A program made the position numbers and the translations under genes. The notes below the pieces were generated by a model. The model ran no database searches. It was not told the DNA's origin and saw nothing but the letters and a program-made list of their open reading frames with translations. This document shows positions 18,861 to 28,380 of a stretch of 64,000 nt of DNA, piece after piece. How positions within the stretch are numbered: position 1 is the first letter of the stretch; every line of letters starts with the position of its first letter. Source of the DNA: Bacillus sp. CECT 9360 (lineage in GTDB: Bacteria; Bacillota; Bacilli; Bacillales; DSM-1321). The stretch is taken from the NCBI RefSeq assembly GCF_918741275.1, contig NZ_CAKKNA010000009.1:62001-126000 (forward strand). Direction: 5' to 3'.

Positions 18861-19790
18861 CTGATAAATCGCCTTCGCTTTTTCCGTATTCGCAAAGTGT
18901 ACCTTCGTAAATTCATTCAACGCTGAAATCCCTTTTTCATGGATCAGCCGGGCTGCAGCCTCATCGACAGCCGGGCCAGCACCTTTTGGAATCGTGAATC
19001 CAGCTTTTTCACTTAATGTTTCGAAATGCTTTACAAATGCATATCGGGCCAGAATGGAAGCGGCGGCAACGCCGACATGAATCCCCTCGGCTTTTGTGCT
19101 TAAATATATGGAGTCTGACTTGAACAGCTCCTGGCCTTTTAAATAGTTGAAAAAAATATCCGGCTGGGCAAATTGGTCGATCAGTACAGCTTCAGGTACT
19201 TCAGGAGAAATCTTATCGATCACATGTTTAATAGCTTGATTATGCAGCAATGCTTTCAACTTTCCCTGGGACATTCCTTTTGCCTGCATCGTATTGTATT
19301 TGAGGTTATCGCAGACAAGCAAACTGAAGGGAACGACATGCTTGATTTGGGTAGCAATCTCGATAATCTGTTTGTCTTTTAAATTCTTGGAATCCTTTAC
19401 GCCGAGCTCCTTCAATAAAGGGATATGCTCTTTCTTTGCATAAACCGCTACCACGGTCATCGGGCCAAAATAGTCCCCCGTCCCCACTTCATCAGAGCCA
19501 ACAACAGAAAGCTCTCCAATATTGGCAGGGGGTGAGTAGCGGTGCGTTTTCACCGAGGAAACCTTAACCTTATTCGCGGAAGAGGCTGGAGCAGACCATT
19601 TCCCGGCTTCTACAACGGATGCAGCCCCTTGGAACAGCACTTTACCTGATTTATAAGCGGTAATCATACAATTTGCTGGTTTCGCGGCAAATACGCTTCC
19701 GGGCGGCTTTTTTTCTACTAGACTGGCAGCATAATGCTTTTTCATCTCTTCGATTTTACTAGAGCTAAGAACTAATACGACGTTTGACAT
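18828..19790 (-). CDS. rnhC: Ribonuclease HIII
   Basis: The 320-residue enzyme cuts RNA in RNA-DNA hybrids. A TBP-like N-terminal substrate-binding domain (about 1-90) precedes the RNase H fold with VVGSDEVGTGDYFGP (catalytic Asp-Glu), DSKNLKDK, and the late catalytic Asp region AVLIDQFAQP with STKAEGIHVGVAAASILAR. The ATG at 19790 (MSNVVLVLSSSKI) is preferred; a TTG nine bases upstream lies only two or three bases from AAAGGAG. It converges with pheT and is divergent from zapA, as in Bacillus genomes. Confidence 0.93.
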   Translation of the reverse strand: MSNVVLVLSSSKIEEMKKHYAASLVEKKPPGSVFAAKPANCMITAYKSGKVLFQGAASVVEAGKWSAPASSANKVKVSSVKTHRYSPPANIGELSVVGSDEVGTGDYFGPMTVVAVYAKKEHIPLLKELGVKDSKNLKDKQIIEIATQIKHVVPFSLLVCDNLKYNTMQAKGMSQGKLKALLHNQAIKHVIDKISPEVPEAVLIDQFAQPDIFFNYLKGQELFKSDSIYLSTKAEGIHVGVAAASILARYAFVKHFETLSEKAGFTIPKGAGPAVDEAAARLIHEKGISALNEFTKVHFANTEKAKAIYQKKYKGDRNHP

Positions 19791-19930
19791 ATACGGCAAA
19801 ACTCCTTTCTTATCTAATCGAAATTTGCGAAAGTTTAAAAAAAGTTGCTAATGATATCCTCGCTCTTTCACGTCGAAAAGGTTCATGGTATGATATAGAA
19901 TAGGATTGTTTAGATTGGGGGCATATCATC

Positions 19931-20191
19931 TTGTCAGGCGATAGAAAAAATAAAATTACAGTAGATATATTTGGACAACAATATACCATCCTGGGTGAAG
20001 AAAGCCCCAGTCATATCCGCCTTGTCGCATCCATGGTTGATGATAAAATGCGAGATATTAGCTCCATGAATCCAAAGCTGGATACTAGCAAGCTGGCTGT
20101 TCTGACAGCGGTGAATGCCATGCATGATTATTTGAAACTAAAAGATAAGATCGACCAGCTAGAACTTGAATTAAAGAATACAAAGGACTGA
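19931..20191 (+). CDS. zapA: Cell division protein ZapA
   Basis: The 86-residue protein matches ZapA, a small FtsZ-bundling factor of the Z ring: a short N-terminal beta domain (KITVDIFGQQYTILGEESP) and a C-terminal coiled coil (MHDYLKLKDKIDQLELELKN). It begins with TTG behind GGGGG, nine bases away. The stop lies four bases before cvpA, so both are co-transcribed, matching the usual rnhC/zapA/cvpA/polX order of Bacillus. Confidence 0.9.
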   Translation: MSGDRKNKITVDIFGQQYTILGEESPSHIRLVASMVDDKMRDISSMNPKLDTSKLAVLTAVNAMHDYLKLKDKIDQLELELKNTKD

Positions 20192-20195
20192 GTAC

Positions 20196-20744
20196 ATGCT
20201 TGACTTGGCAATTATAGCCATCCTTGTGATCGGATTTCTGATCGGATTAAGGCGAGGCTTCATTCTTCAATTGATTCACCTGACCGGCTTTGTAGTCGCA
20301 TTCATTGCCGCTTATGTATATTACGATGAACTGGCACCGAAGCTGAAGCTGTGGGTTCCATACCCAACATTTGGCGATTCTTCGGCCGTCGAAACCTTTT
20401 TTGACGGTACCGGTCTTGATATGGCCTATTATAATGCCATCGCATTCGCTATCATCTTCTTTGCGGCGAAAATCCTTTGGCAATTGATTGGCTCAATGCT
20501 CGATTTCATCGCCCACCTGCCGATATTGAAACAACTGAATCGATGGGGCGGCGGCATATTGGGCTTCTTGGAAGTATATCTTATCATGTTTATTGTATTA
20601 TACATAGCCGCCCTCGTGCCACTTGGTTCGATTCAAGGAGCAATGAACAATTCGTTCCTGGCAGAGGGAATGGTAAAAAATACACCGTTTCTATCGGAAA
20701 TGGTAAAAGAACTGTGGTTCGAATACATGGAGCCTCCATCCTAA
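20196..20744 (+). CDS. yshB: CvpA-family membrane protein
   Basis: The 182-residue protein has four predicted membrane segments. It starts LDLAIIAILVIGFLIGLRRG, with the conserved GLRRG turn of CvpA (colicin V production) family proteins, and carries a longer extracytoplasmic loop near 45-85. Relatives in Bacillus are called YshB. Function is not established, although family members are linked to envelope stress resistance. It directly follows zapA, and a hairpin terminator lies downstream. Confidence 0.85.
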   Translation: MLDLAIIAILVIGFLIGLRRGFILQLIHLTGFVVAFIAAYVYYDELAPKLKLWVPYPTFGDSSAVETFFDGTGLDMAYYNAIAFAIIFFAAKILWQLIGSMLDFIAHLPILKQLNRWGGGILGFLEVYLIMFIVLYIAALVPLGSIQGAMNNSFLAEGMVKNTPFLSEMVKELWFEYMEPPS

Positions 20745-20752
20745 GTAAAAGA

Positions 20753-20826
20753 TGCAGGGCCACTCTCTATTATCTGGCAGAAAGTTAAAATCATGCCGGA
20801 TACAGATAGAGAGCGGCCTTGTTTTA
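20753..20826 (+). terminator. Long imperfect hairpin after cvpA
   Basis: GGCCACTCTCTATTATCTGG on the left pairs imperfectly with CAGATAGAGAGCGGCC on the right around a 20-base loop, followed by TTGTTTTATT. Confidence 0.65.
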
Positions 20827-20909
20827 TTGGGGATACAGACTGAAACTTTATGATGAATTAAACGTATTAGAAATGATGGAAATAAAATACCAAATAGCAG
20901 GTGAATACA

Positions 20910-22631
20910 ATGTCTGTAAATAAAAAAGATGTTATTAAATTACTTGAACAGATTGCGATCTATATGGAATTAAAGGGGGAGAACCCTTTTAAGGTTTCTG
21001 CCTTCCGAAAGGCAGCTGCAGCCCTCGAAACGGATGAAAGAAGCCTGCCTTCTATTGATGATTTTACCGCGTTAAATGGAATCGGCAAAGGAACGGCCGC
21101 TGTGATAGAAGAGTATATCAGTGAAGGAAAGTCTACTGTTTTAGAAGAACTGCAGGAAGAAGTGCCAAGAGGACTTATCCCGCTCCTGCAGCTTCAAGGT
21201 CTTGGCGGAAAGAAAATCGCCAAGCTCCATAAAGAGTTATACGTTAACGATGTCCACGATTTAAAACTTGCCTGTGAAGAAGGGAAGGTAAGGGATCTAG
21301 CGGGGTTTGGCAAAAAAACGGAAGAAAAGATCCTTGCCGCGATTGAGGAAGCAGGCTCAAGGCCGGATAGGCTTCCGCTTGCATTCATGATGCCAATCGC
21401 TGAAGATATTGAGGCACGACTTGAAAACATGGATAATATTATCCGATATTCAAGAGCAGGAAGCATCAGGCGGATGAGAGAAACGATAAAGGATCTTGAT
21501 TTTATTATATCAACAAACAATCCGGCATCAGTAAAAGAGCAATTGCTCGCTCTTTCCGACGTTAAACAGGTGATTGCTGCGGGAGAGACGAAAGTGTCTG
21601 TCACCCTTGGGCTTCAGTACGATGTCTCAGTGGACTTTCGTATGGTGGAAGACAAAGAATTTATTACAACCCTTCATCATTTCACCGGTTCTAAGGATCA
21701 CAATGTCCGAATGCGGCAGCTTGCCAAAGAAAAAGGAGAGAAAATCAGTGAATACGGTGTGGAGGTGGCTGAAACAGGTGAGGTGTTGACCTTCGATAAA
21801 GAAGAAGATTTCTTTGCTCATTTTGGCCTGCCGTTTATTCCCCCTGAAGTTCGTGAAGATGGTACAGAGGTGGAACATTTCCATGAAGCCGGAAAATTGA
21901 TTTCCTTGGCGGACATCCATGGGGATTTGCATATGCATACTACCTGGAGCGACGGCGCTCATTCGATTGAAGAGATGATCGACGCCTGCAGAGCCAAAGG
22001 GTATAAATACATGGCCATCACCGATCATTCCCAATATTTAAAGGTAGCTAACGGACTCAGTGCCGAAAGATTGCGTGAACAAAAGAAAATCATTCATGAG
22101 CTGAATCATAAATATGACGATATTACGATTCTGTCCGGAATTGAGATGGACATCCTTCCTGACGGTTCGCTTGATTACGATGATGAGTTATTGGCTGAAC
22201 TGGACATCGTTATCGCTTCGATACACTCCAGCTTCTCTCAGCCGAAGGAAACGATCATGAAACGGTTAAAAAATGCTTTGGATAATCCAAATGTCGATAT
22301 TATTGCCCATCCAACGGGAAGAATAATCGGGAAACGCACAGGGTACGAAGTGGATATGGACATGCTAATCGAGCTGGCGAGAGAGACGAATACGGCGCTT
22401 GAGCTGAACGCCAATCCTAATCGCTTGGACCTGGCCGCTCCTAATTTAAGAAAGGCCCAGGAAGCAGGTGTGTCTATCGTCATCAATACGGATGCCCACA
22501 GCATAGATATGCTCGAACATATGAAAGTCGGCGTCTCGGCGGCTATTAAGGGCTGGATTAAACATGATTCTGTCTTGAATGCCAAAGATACAGACGCCCT
22601 GCTTACCTTTTTAAAGAGAAACGATGCATGA
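20910..22631 (+). CDS. polX: Family X DNA polymerase with PHP domain
   Basis: The 573-residue protein joins a Pol-beta-like part and a PHP exonuclease part. Residues about 1-90 form the 8-kDa helix-hairpin-helix DNA-binding domain (NGIGKGTAAVIEEY), about 90-320 the fingers, palm and thumb (the catalytic aspartates are in KDLDFIISTN and YDVSVDFRM), and about 335-573 the PHP domain with DLHMHTTWSDG, ITDHSQYL, GIEMDIL, ASIHSS and NTDAHS metal ligands. It repairs short gaps in base excision repair. ATG at 20910 is chosen because the upstream GTG at 20901 overlaps the ribosome site GCAGGTG. mutS2 follows after 29 bases. Confidence 0.92.
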   Translation: MSVNKKDVIKLLEQIAIYMELKGENPFKVSAFRKAAAALETDERSLPSIDDFTALNGIGKGTAAVIEEYISEGKSTVLEELQEEVPRGLIPLLQLQGLGGKKIAKLHKELYVNDVHDLKLACEEGKVRDLAGFGKKTEEKILAAIEEAGSRPDRLPLAFMMPIAEDIEARLENMDNIIRYSRAGSIRRMRETIKDLDFIISTNNPASVKEQLLALSDVKQVIAAGETKVSVTLGLQYDVSVDFRMVEDKEFITTLHHFTGSKDHNVRMRQLAKEKGEKISEYGVEVAETGEVLTFDKEEDFFAHFGLPFIPPEVREDGTEVEHFHEAGKLISLADIHGDLHMHTTWSDGAHSIEEMIDACRAKGYKYMAITDHSQYLKVANGLSAERLREQKKIIHELNHKYDDITILSGIEMDILPDGSLDYDDELLAELDIVIASIHSSFSQPKETIMKRLKNALDNPNVDIIAHPTGRIIGKRTGYEVDMDMLIELARETNTALELNANPNRLDLAAPNLRKAQEAGVSIVINTDAHSIDMLEHMKVGVSAAIKGWIKHDSVLNAKDTDALLTFLKRNDA

Positions 22632-22660
22632 TTACTAACTGTTAGGAGGAACTTCACTCC

Positions 22661-25015
22661 ATGCATGATAAAGTGTTAAAAACATTGGAGTTCGATAAAA
22701 TTAAAGAACATCTTTTAGCGTTCACTTCCTCAGGAATTGGGAGGGAGAAGGCGGAGCAATTAAAGCCTTCTTCTGATCTTGAAGAGGTTATTAAGTGGCA
22801 GGATGAAACGGATGAAGCAGCAAAGGTCATTCGCATGAAAGGAAATGTGCCACTCGGCGGGATATTTGATATTCGCCCTCATGCAAAGAGAGCGCAGATT
22901 GGCGGGATGCTAAACCCTCAGGAATTGATGGAAATCGCAAGCACGATTCGCGCAGGCCGGATTCTCACCCGTTTTTTTGAAGAGATGGGGGAAGAAGAAC
23001 ATGAACTGGACTTGATCAATGAATATATAAGCGACCTTGTTCCGCTGCAAGAGCTTCAGCAAACGATCACTGAGTGTATAGGCGAGCATGGTGAAGTACT
23101 TGACTCGGCAAGTGAAAAGCTGAGAACATTGCGCAATCAATTGAGAACGAATGAAAGACGGGTGCGCGAAAAACTGGAAAGCATGATCCGTTCTTCCAAT
23201 GCCCAGAAAATGCTTTCTGACGCGATTATAACGATTCGTAATGACCGCTTTGTCATCCCTGTCAAACAGGAATACCGAAGTAGCTACGGCGGCATCATCC
23301 ATGATCAATCATCATCAGGACAAACATTGTTCATTGAACCACAGGTCATTGTCGAGTTGAACAATGTCCTTCAGGAAACCCGAGTAAAAGAGCAGCAGGA
23401 AATCGAGCGGATTTTGATAGAATTGTCAGCGGCTGTCGCCGGACATACCCATGAGCTTCTCCAAAATGTAAAAGTGCTCGCACAACTGGATTTTATCTTT
23501 GCAAAAGCAAAATACGCAAAAGACATCAAGGCTTCTAAGCCTGCCATGAACAACGAAGGCAGGGTGAAGCTGTTTAAAGCCAAACACCCGCTCATACCGG
23601 CGGGTGTAGTCGTCCCTAATGATATTTATCTCGGCGAAGAGTTTACGACGATTGTCATCACAGGTCCTAACACTGGCGGTAAGACGGTTACACTTAAAAC
23701 GATCGGTCTCTGTACGTTAATGGCACAGGCCGGTCTTCAAATACCCGCGCTCGATGGGTCGGAAACAGCTGTTTTTCAATCTGTTTTTGCTGATATCGGA
23801 GATGAGCAATCGATTGAGCAAAGCTTGAGTACGTTTTCGTCTCATATGGTAAACATTGTGGAAATCCTAAAAGCTGCCGATCATGACAGCCTTGTCTTAT
23901 TTGATGAACTGGGTGCAGGAACGGATCCTCAGGAAGGAGCCGCGCTTGCCATTTCCATTCTCGATGAAGTATACAGCCGGGGAGCACGAGTTATTGCCAC
24001 CACCCATTATCCTGAGTTAAAGGCATATGGATATGACCGTTCGGGCGTAAGTAATGCCAGTGTCGAATTTGATGTGGAATCGCTAAGGCCAACCTACAAA
24101 TTATTGATTGGTGTACCAGGGCGAAGCAATGCATTTGAGATTTCCAAACGGCTGGGTCTGAACGATGCTGTCATCGAAAATGCGCGCAGCCATATTGGGG
24201 CCGATACAAACAAAGTGGAAAACATGATCGCTTCCTTGGAAGAAAGCAGACGCCAGGCTGAACAGGACAGACTCGAGGCCGGCGATTATTTGAAACAGGC
24301 CGAAAAACTTCATAAGGATCTTCAAAAGCAGACGATGGATTCTTATGAAGAAAGAGATGCCATGATGGAAAAAGCCGCGGATAAAGCGGCTAAGCTCGTG
24401 GAAAAGGCGAAGGAAGAAGCGGAAGAAGTCATCTCCGATTTACGCAGGATGCGGCTACAACAAAATGCACAAGTAAAAGAACACGAATTGATCGATGCAA
24501 GAAAACGGCTGGAAGAGTCTGCCCCAGCGGTGAAAAAATCAAAGAAAATCCAGAATGTGAAAAGCGACCGTACACTAAAGCCGGGTGATGAAGTAAAGGT
24601 CATCTCTTTCAATCAAAAAGGTCACCTGATCGAGAAGGTTTCCAACAATGAATGGCAGGTTCAAATGGGGATTATGAAAATGAAAGTAAAAGAAACTGAT
24701 TTGGAATTCACAGCCAGTCCGAAGCCAAAACAGACCAAGCATCTTGCTACGGTCAGAGGAAAGGATTATCATGTCAGCCTTGAGCTTGATTTGCGCGGCG
24801 AACGTTACGAAAATGCCCTTTCAAGGGTTGAAAAATATATTGATGACGCTTTATTGGCCGCTTATCCCCGTGTATCGATCATCCATGGCAAAGGAACAGG
24901 AGCGTTAAGGCAAGGTGTCCAGGAATATTTGAAAAATCACCGTGCAGTAAAACGGGTACGATTTGGTGAAGCAGGTGAAGGCGGTTCAGGGGTAACGATT
25001 GTTGAATTCAAATAA
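22661..25015 (+). CDS. mutS2: MutS2, ribosome-rescue/DNA-binding ATPase with Smr nuclease domain
   Basis: The 784-residue protein has the MutS core ATPase with Walker A GPNTGGKT (about 333-340), Walker [12 protein letters not shown], and the ABC-type STFSSHM and ATTHY motifs. A long coiled coil follows (about 515-640). The C-terminal Smr domain starts near 710 ([12 protein letters not shown], then [14 protein letters not shown]). It lacks the mismatch-recognition domain of MutS1. In B. subtilis MutS2 acts on collided ribosomes; other species show roles in recombination control. It follows polX closely with TTAGGAGGAA before the ATG. Confidence 0.95.
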   Translation: MHDKVLKTLEFDKIKEHLLAFTSSGIGREKAEQLKPSSDLEEVIKWQDETDEAAKVIRMKGNVPLGGIFDIRPHAKRAQIGGMLNPQELMEIASTIRAGRILTRFFEEMGEEEHELDLINEYISDLVPLQELQQTITECIGEHGEVLDSASEKLRTLRNQLRTNERRVREKLESMIRSSNAQKMLSDAIITIRNDRFVIPVKQEYRSSYGGIIHDQSSSGQTLFIEPQVIVELNNVLQETRVKEQQEIERILIELSAAVAGHTHELLQNVKVLAQLDFIFAKAKYAKDIKASKPAMNNEGRVKLFKAKHPLIPAGVVVPNDIYLGEEFTTIVITGPNTGGKTVTLKTIGLCTLMAQAGLQIPALDGSETAVFQSVFADIGDEQSIEQSLSTFSSHMVNIVEILKAADHDSLVLFDELGAGTDPQEGAALAISILDEVYSRGARVIATTHYPELKAYGYDRSGVSNASVEFDVESLRPTYKLLIGVPGRSNAFEISKRLGLNDAVIENARSHIGADTNKVENMIASLEESRRQAEQDRLEAGDYLKQAEKLHKDLQKQTMDSYEERDAMMEKAADKAAKLVEKAKEEAEEVISDLRRMRLQQNAQVKEHELIDARKRLEESAPAVKKSKKIQNVKSDRTLKPGDEVKVISFNQKGHLIEKVSNNEWQVQMGIMKMKVKETDLEFTASPKPKQTKHLATVRGKDYHVSLELDLRGERYENALSRVEKYIDDALLAAYPRVSIIHGKGTGALRQGVQEYLKNHRAVKRVRFGEAGEGGSGVTIVEFK

Positions 25016-25042
25016 GCCTCAGATCCGGGGGAGTTTAAAATT

Positions 25043-25450
25043 ATGGCGAATTTTTGGGAAAATGAGTATGTTTATATAGCAGCCTATTACAGTGTCGTGG
25101 TTTTATGCATTTTTGTATTTTTAGCGGTATTTGAGCTGGTAACGAAATATAAAAACTGGGAAGAAATCAAAAAGGGAAACCTGTCAGTTGCCATGGCCAC
25201 CGGCGGAAAAATATTTGGAATCTCAAATATATTCCGTCATTCAATATTGCAGCATGATTCCTTATTGACAATGATTGGCTGGGGAGTATACGGATTCTTC
25301 CTGTTGCTGGTGGGATACTTTTTGTTTGAATTTTTAACTCCCGGCTTTAAGATTGATGAAGAGATAGAAAAGGATAATCGAGCGATAGGGTTGATATCGA
25401 TGATTATTTCCATCGGATTATCCTATGTAATTGGCGCGGGCATTTCGTAA
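25043..25450 (+). CDS. yshE: DUF350-type membrane protein YshE
   Basis: The 135-residue protein has four hydrophobic segments and the spacing of the DUF350 family, including AMATGGKIFGISNIFRHS in the middle and a glycine-rich end. It occupies the place of B. subtilis yshE between mutS2 and lcfA. No biochemical function is known. GGGGGAG precedes the ATG. A possible 24-residue membrane peptide gene follows 18 bases later. Confidence 0.85.
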   Translation: MANFWENEYVYIAAYYSVVVLCIFVFLAVFELVTKYKNWEEIKKGNLSVAMATGGKIFGISNIFRHSILQHDSLLTMIGWGVYGFFLLLVGYFLFEFLTPGFKIDEEIEKDNRAIGLISMIISIGLSYVIGAGIS

Positions 25451-25468
25451 TAAAGGGGAGATTTTTTT

Positions 25469-25543
25469 ATGGAGAAACTCGCTAAAGTCTTGCTGGTGGT
25501 GTGCGGCGTTTTTATTTTGCTGGGAATTATATATCTATTGTAA
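25469..25543 (+). CDS. Candidate 24-residue single-span membrane peptide
   Basis: An ATG at 25469 follows AAAGGGGAG with eight bases of spacing and opens a 24-codon frame, MEKLAKVLLVVCGVFILL and then GIIYLL. It has a short basic start, one transmembrane helix and a stop, a composition typical of real small membrane proteins. The gene is 18 bases behind yshE and just before a hairpin. No homology can be claimed at this size. The ribosome site and composition are the only evidence. Confidence 0.45.
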   Translation: MEKLAKVLLVVCGVFILLGIIYLL

Positions 25544-25555
25544 TATAGACATACT

Positions 25556-25586
25556 GAAACAGTCTGCGTTAATGGCAGGCTGTTTC
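25556..25586 (+). terminator. Hairpin behind yshE and the small peptide
   Basis: GAAACAGTCTGC and GCAGGCTGTTTC pair over 12 positions with one mismatch, but the T-run after it is short (TCTCTAC). Confidence 0.5.
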
Positions 25587-25738
25587 TCTACAAGTAAGAG
25601 TATAATTCTTTTAATTTTGACAGGAGCCTAGCAACAAACATATAAGACTTGACTTGCACCGGCGTCACCACTTGATGTGGCAGATTTTATCGGGTATATA
25701 TGGCGATTCTCTTGCAGGGCCCTTCCGGTTTTCTATAT

Positions 25739-25767
25739 TTGTCACAGAAAGTCCGTTATATTATAAT
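25739..25767 (+). promoter_or_regulatory. Sigma-A promoter of lcfA
   Basis: TTGTCA (25739-25744), 17 bases, then TATAAT (25762-25767), 49 bases before the lcfA start. No FadR-type palindrome is visible near it. Confidence 0.7.
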
Positions 25768-25816
25768 GTAATTGAAATGTTTGAATTTTTACAAAATTGT
25801 TAAGGGGAGGGGTAAG

Positions 25817-27514
25817 ATGAATAACAGACCATGGCAGGGATTATATCCTGCAGAAATTCCGACAACTTTGACTTATGAAGAAAAACCTTTGCAGTCTTTC
25901 TTAAAAGACTCAAGCTTGGAGTTTCCAGATAAAGTGTCCATCCACTTTATGGGTAAGGAGCTAACTTTTAAAGAGGTGTATGAGTCTTCATTGAAGTTTG
26001 CGGCCTATTTGAAAGAGCTTGGCATAAAAAAAGGAGACAGGGTTGCGATCATGCTTCCGAACATACCACCGGCTGTCATCAGTTATTTTGGAATCTTAAT
26101 GGCTGGCGGAATCGTCGTGCAGACGAACCCGACATACACGGAACGCGAGCTCGAATATCAAATGAAGGATTCAGGCGCAAAAGCTATTGTAACAATGGAT
26201 CTATTATTTCCACGGGTGACCAATGTGGTCCAGGCTACAGACATTGAGCATGTAATTGTAACCGCTATCAAAGATTATTTGCCATTTCCGAAAAACCTCA
26301 TTTATCCATTTATACAGAAGAAGGAGTATGGCATTGTCGTAAACGTCGAGCATGAAGGAAATAACCACTTGTTAAAGGAAATACTGAAAAGTGATGTTCC
26401 GGAAGAAATAAATATACCGATAGATATTGAAAATGACTTGGCCTTGCTGCAATATACGGGAGGAACAACTGGATTTCCAAAAGGTGTCATGCTTACCCAT
26501 AAAAATCTCTTAACGAATGCACAAATGAGTGAAGCATGGCTCTACAAGTCCAAAAGAGGAGAAGAAAGCATCCTTGGGATTTTACCTTTCTTCCACGTTT
26601 ATGGAATGACAACTGTCATGATCTCTGCTATTCTTCAAGCACAAAAAATGATACTATTACCAAAGTTCGATCCCACTACCACTCTGAAAACGATTCACAA
26701 ACAGCGTCCAACCATATTCCCTGGGGCCCCGACGATCTATATCGGGTTGCTGAACCACCCTGATCTTGCAAAATACGATCTATCATCGATTGACGCATGT
26801 GTCAGCGGATCTGCGCCGCTTCCGGTTGAAATCCAGGACAGATTCGAAAAGGCAACAGGAGGGAAATTGGTGGAAGGATACGGGCTTTCGGAGACATCTC
26901 CTGTTACGCACGCGAACTTTGTATGGGATGAGCCGCGAGTAAAGGGAAGCATTGGTGTACCATGGCCTGACACGGATGCTGCGATTTTATCATTGGAAAC
27001 CGGAGAACCGGTCGAGACTAGTGAAATTGGGGAAATTGCGATAAAAGGACCTCAAGTCATGAAGGGATATTGGAATCGTCCAGAAGATACAGAGGCAACC
27101 TTTAAAAATGGCTGGTTTTTAACCGGCGATCTTGGATATATGGATGAAAAAGGATTCTTTTATGTCGTAGATCGTAAAAAGGATACAATCATCGCAGGCG
27201 GATTCAACATTTACCCGCGAGAGATTGAAGAAGTGCTATATGAGCATGAAGCAATTCAAGAGCTCGTCGTTGCGGGAGTGCCGGATCCATACCGAGGAGA
27301 AACGGTCAAAGCTTACATCGTCTTAAAAGAAGGCGCAACTGTCACGGAGGAAGAGTTAAATGAATTTGCGAGAAAGCACCTTGCTTCCTATAAGGTTCCA
27401 AGAAAATATGAATTCAGGAATGAACTTCCCAAAACAACAGTTGGTAAAATTTTAAGAAGAGCCCTTGTCGAAGAAGAAACAAAGAAAATATCGGACGATG
27501 CCAAACAAGCTTAA
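25817..27514 (+). CDS. lcfA: Long-chain fatty-acid-CoA ligase
   Basis: The 565-residue enzyme activates long-chain fatty acids to acyl-CoA with ATP. The AMP-binding signature YTGGTTGFPKGVMLTH lies near 214-229, then GYGLSETSPV, the GDLGYMDEKGFFYVVDRKKD motif and the conserved C-terminal lysine region PKTTVGKILRR. The ATG at 25817 follows AAGGGGAGGGGTAAG and is preferred over an in-frame ATG 45 bases upstream. It heads the fatty-acid degradation cluster with fadR, fadB, etfB and etfA, and has its own promoter. Confidence 0.94.
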   Translation: MNNRPWQGLYPAEIPTTLTYEEKPLQSFLKDSSLEFPDKVSIHFMGKELTFKEVYESSLKFAAYLKELGIKKGDRVAIMLPNIPPAVISYFGILMAGGIVVQTNPTYTERELEYQMKDSGAKAIVTMDLLFPRVTNVVQATDIEHVIVTAIKDYLPFPKNLIYPFIQKKEYGIVVNVEHEGNNHLLKEILKSDVPEEINIPIDIENDLALLQYTGGTTGFPKGVMLTHKNLLTNAQMSEAWLYKSKRGEESILGILPFFHVYGMTTVMISAILQAQKMILLPKFDPTTTLKTIHKQRPTIFPGAPTIYIGLLNHPDLAKYDLSSIDACVSGSAPLPVEIQDRFEKATGGKLVEGYGLSETSPVTHANFVWDEPRVKGSIGVPWPDTDAAILSLETGEPVETSEIGEIAIKGPQVMKGYWNRPEDTEATFKNGWFLTGDLGYMDEKGFFYVVDRKKDTIIAGGFNIYPREIEEVLYEHEAIQELVVAGVPDPYRGETVKAYIVLKEGATVTEEELNEFARKHLASYKVPRKYEFRNELPKTTVGKILRRALVEEETKKISDDAKQA

Positions 27515-27623
27515 TATACGGAAAAATTTTAAAAACAGAATCCGGACAATTTACGATTATTTCAGGTAAAATAGGTTTGTATTCTTACAAAGATATTTTT
27601 AGTTATTCTTTAAACAGTTTTTC

Positions 27624-27677
27624 TTGACAGCAAAGGGACACCATTCTATTATGAGAATATGAATGATGATTCATTCA
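27624..27677 (+). promoter_or_regulatory. fadR promoter with FadR operator at the start site
   Basis: TTGACA (27624-27629), a 17-base spacer and TATTAT (27647-27652) form a strong promoter. TGAATGATGATTCATTCA at 27660-27677 fits the Bacillus FadR consensus (TGAATGA, four bases, TCATTCA) and covers the expected transcription start. It should mediate autorepression of fadR-fadB-etfBA, relieved by long-chain acyl-CoA. Confidence 0.85.
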
Positions 27678-27700
27678 TTTTCTCTGGAAGGGGAAGTCCT

Positions 27701-28288
27701 GTGAACAGAAACAAACCGAAATACAAACAAATCATTGATGCCGCCGTTATCGCCATCGCTGAAAACGGCTATCATCAAGCCCAGGTTTCCAAGATTGCCA
27801 AACAAGCTGGAGTGGCTGACGGAACCATATACCTTTATTTCAAAAACAAAGAGGATATCTTAATATCACTATTCCATGAGAAATTGGGGTATCTTGTTGA
27901 ACAAATTGAAGAAGAAATTAAAGGAAAACCGAATGCTGCGGAGAAACTGTTAGTATTGATTAAAAGACATTTTCAAATACTTTCAGACGACTCTCATCTC
28001 GCGATTGTCACCCAGCTTGAATTGCGGCAGTCCAACAAGGAACTAAGATTGCGGATTAATAGTGTTTTGCGTGGATATTTGAAACTCATTGACCAAATTA
28101 TCCTCGAAGGCAAAGAAAGCGGGGAGTTCTCCGCGGATCTCAATAACAGGCTGGCACGGCAGATGATTTTTGGCACAATTGATGAGACCGCTACAACTTG
28201 GGTTATGAATGAGCAAAAGTATGCATTGCCGAAGCTCGCGAAGTCGGTACATCAGTTATTGATAGGCGGATGCGGCTGCAAAATGTAA
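27701..28288 (+). CDS. fadR: TetR-family fatty-acid degradation regulator FadR (YsiA)
   Basis: The 195-residue repressor has the TetR helix-turn-helix at about 8-55, with AQVSKIAKQAGVADGTIYLYF nearly as in B. subtilis FadR, and a helical ligand domain. It represses beta-oxidation genes and releases DNA on binding long-chain acyl-CoA. GTG at 27701 behind GGAAGGGGAAG is chosen; the frame opens earlier at 27659, but that ATG lies within the FadR operator and gives a 14-residue extension absent from relatives. A TGAATGA-type operator lies just upstream, so it is self-regulated. Confidence 0.93.
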   Translation: MNRNKPKYKQIIDAAVIAIAENGYHQAQVSKIAKQAGVADGTIYLYFKNKEDILISLFHEKLGYLVEQIEEEIKGKPNAAEKLLVLIKRHFQILSDDSHLAIVTQLELRQSNKELRLRINSVLRGYLKLIDQIILEGKESGEFSADLNNRLARQMIFGTIDETATTWVMNEQKYALPKLAKSVHQLLIGGCGCKM

Positions 28289-28380
28289 TACGGGCAAGGG
28301 GATGCGAAAGCATCCCACCATATTAAACACCTATCTACATAGCAAGTGGCTTTTTTATTATGATGAGAGGATGTGAGCAA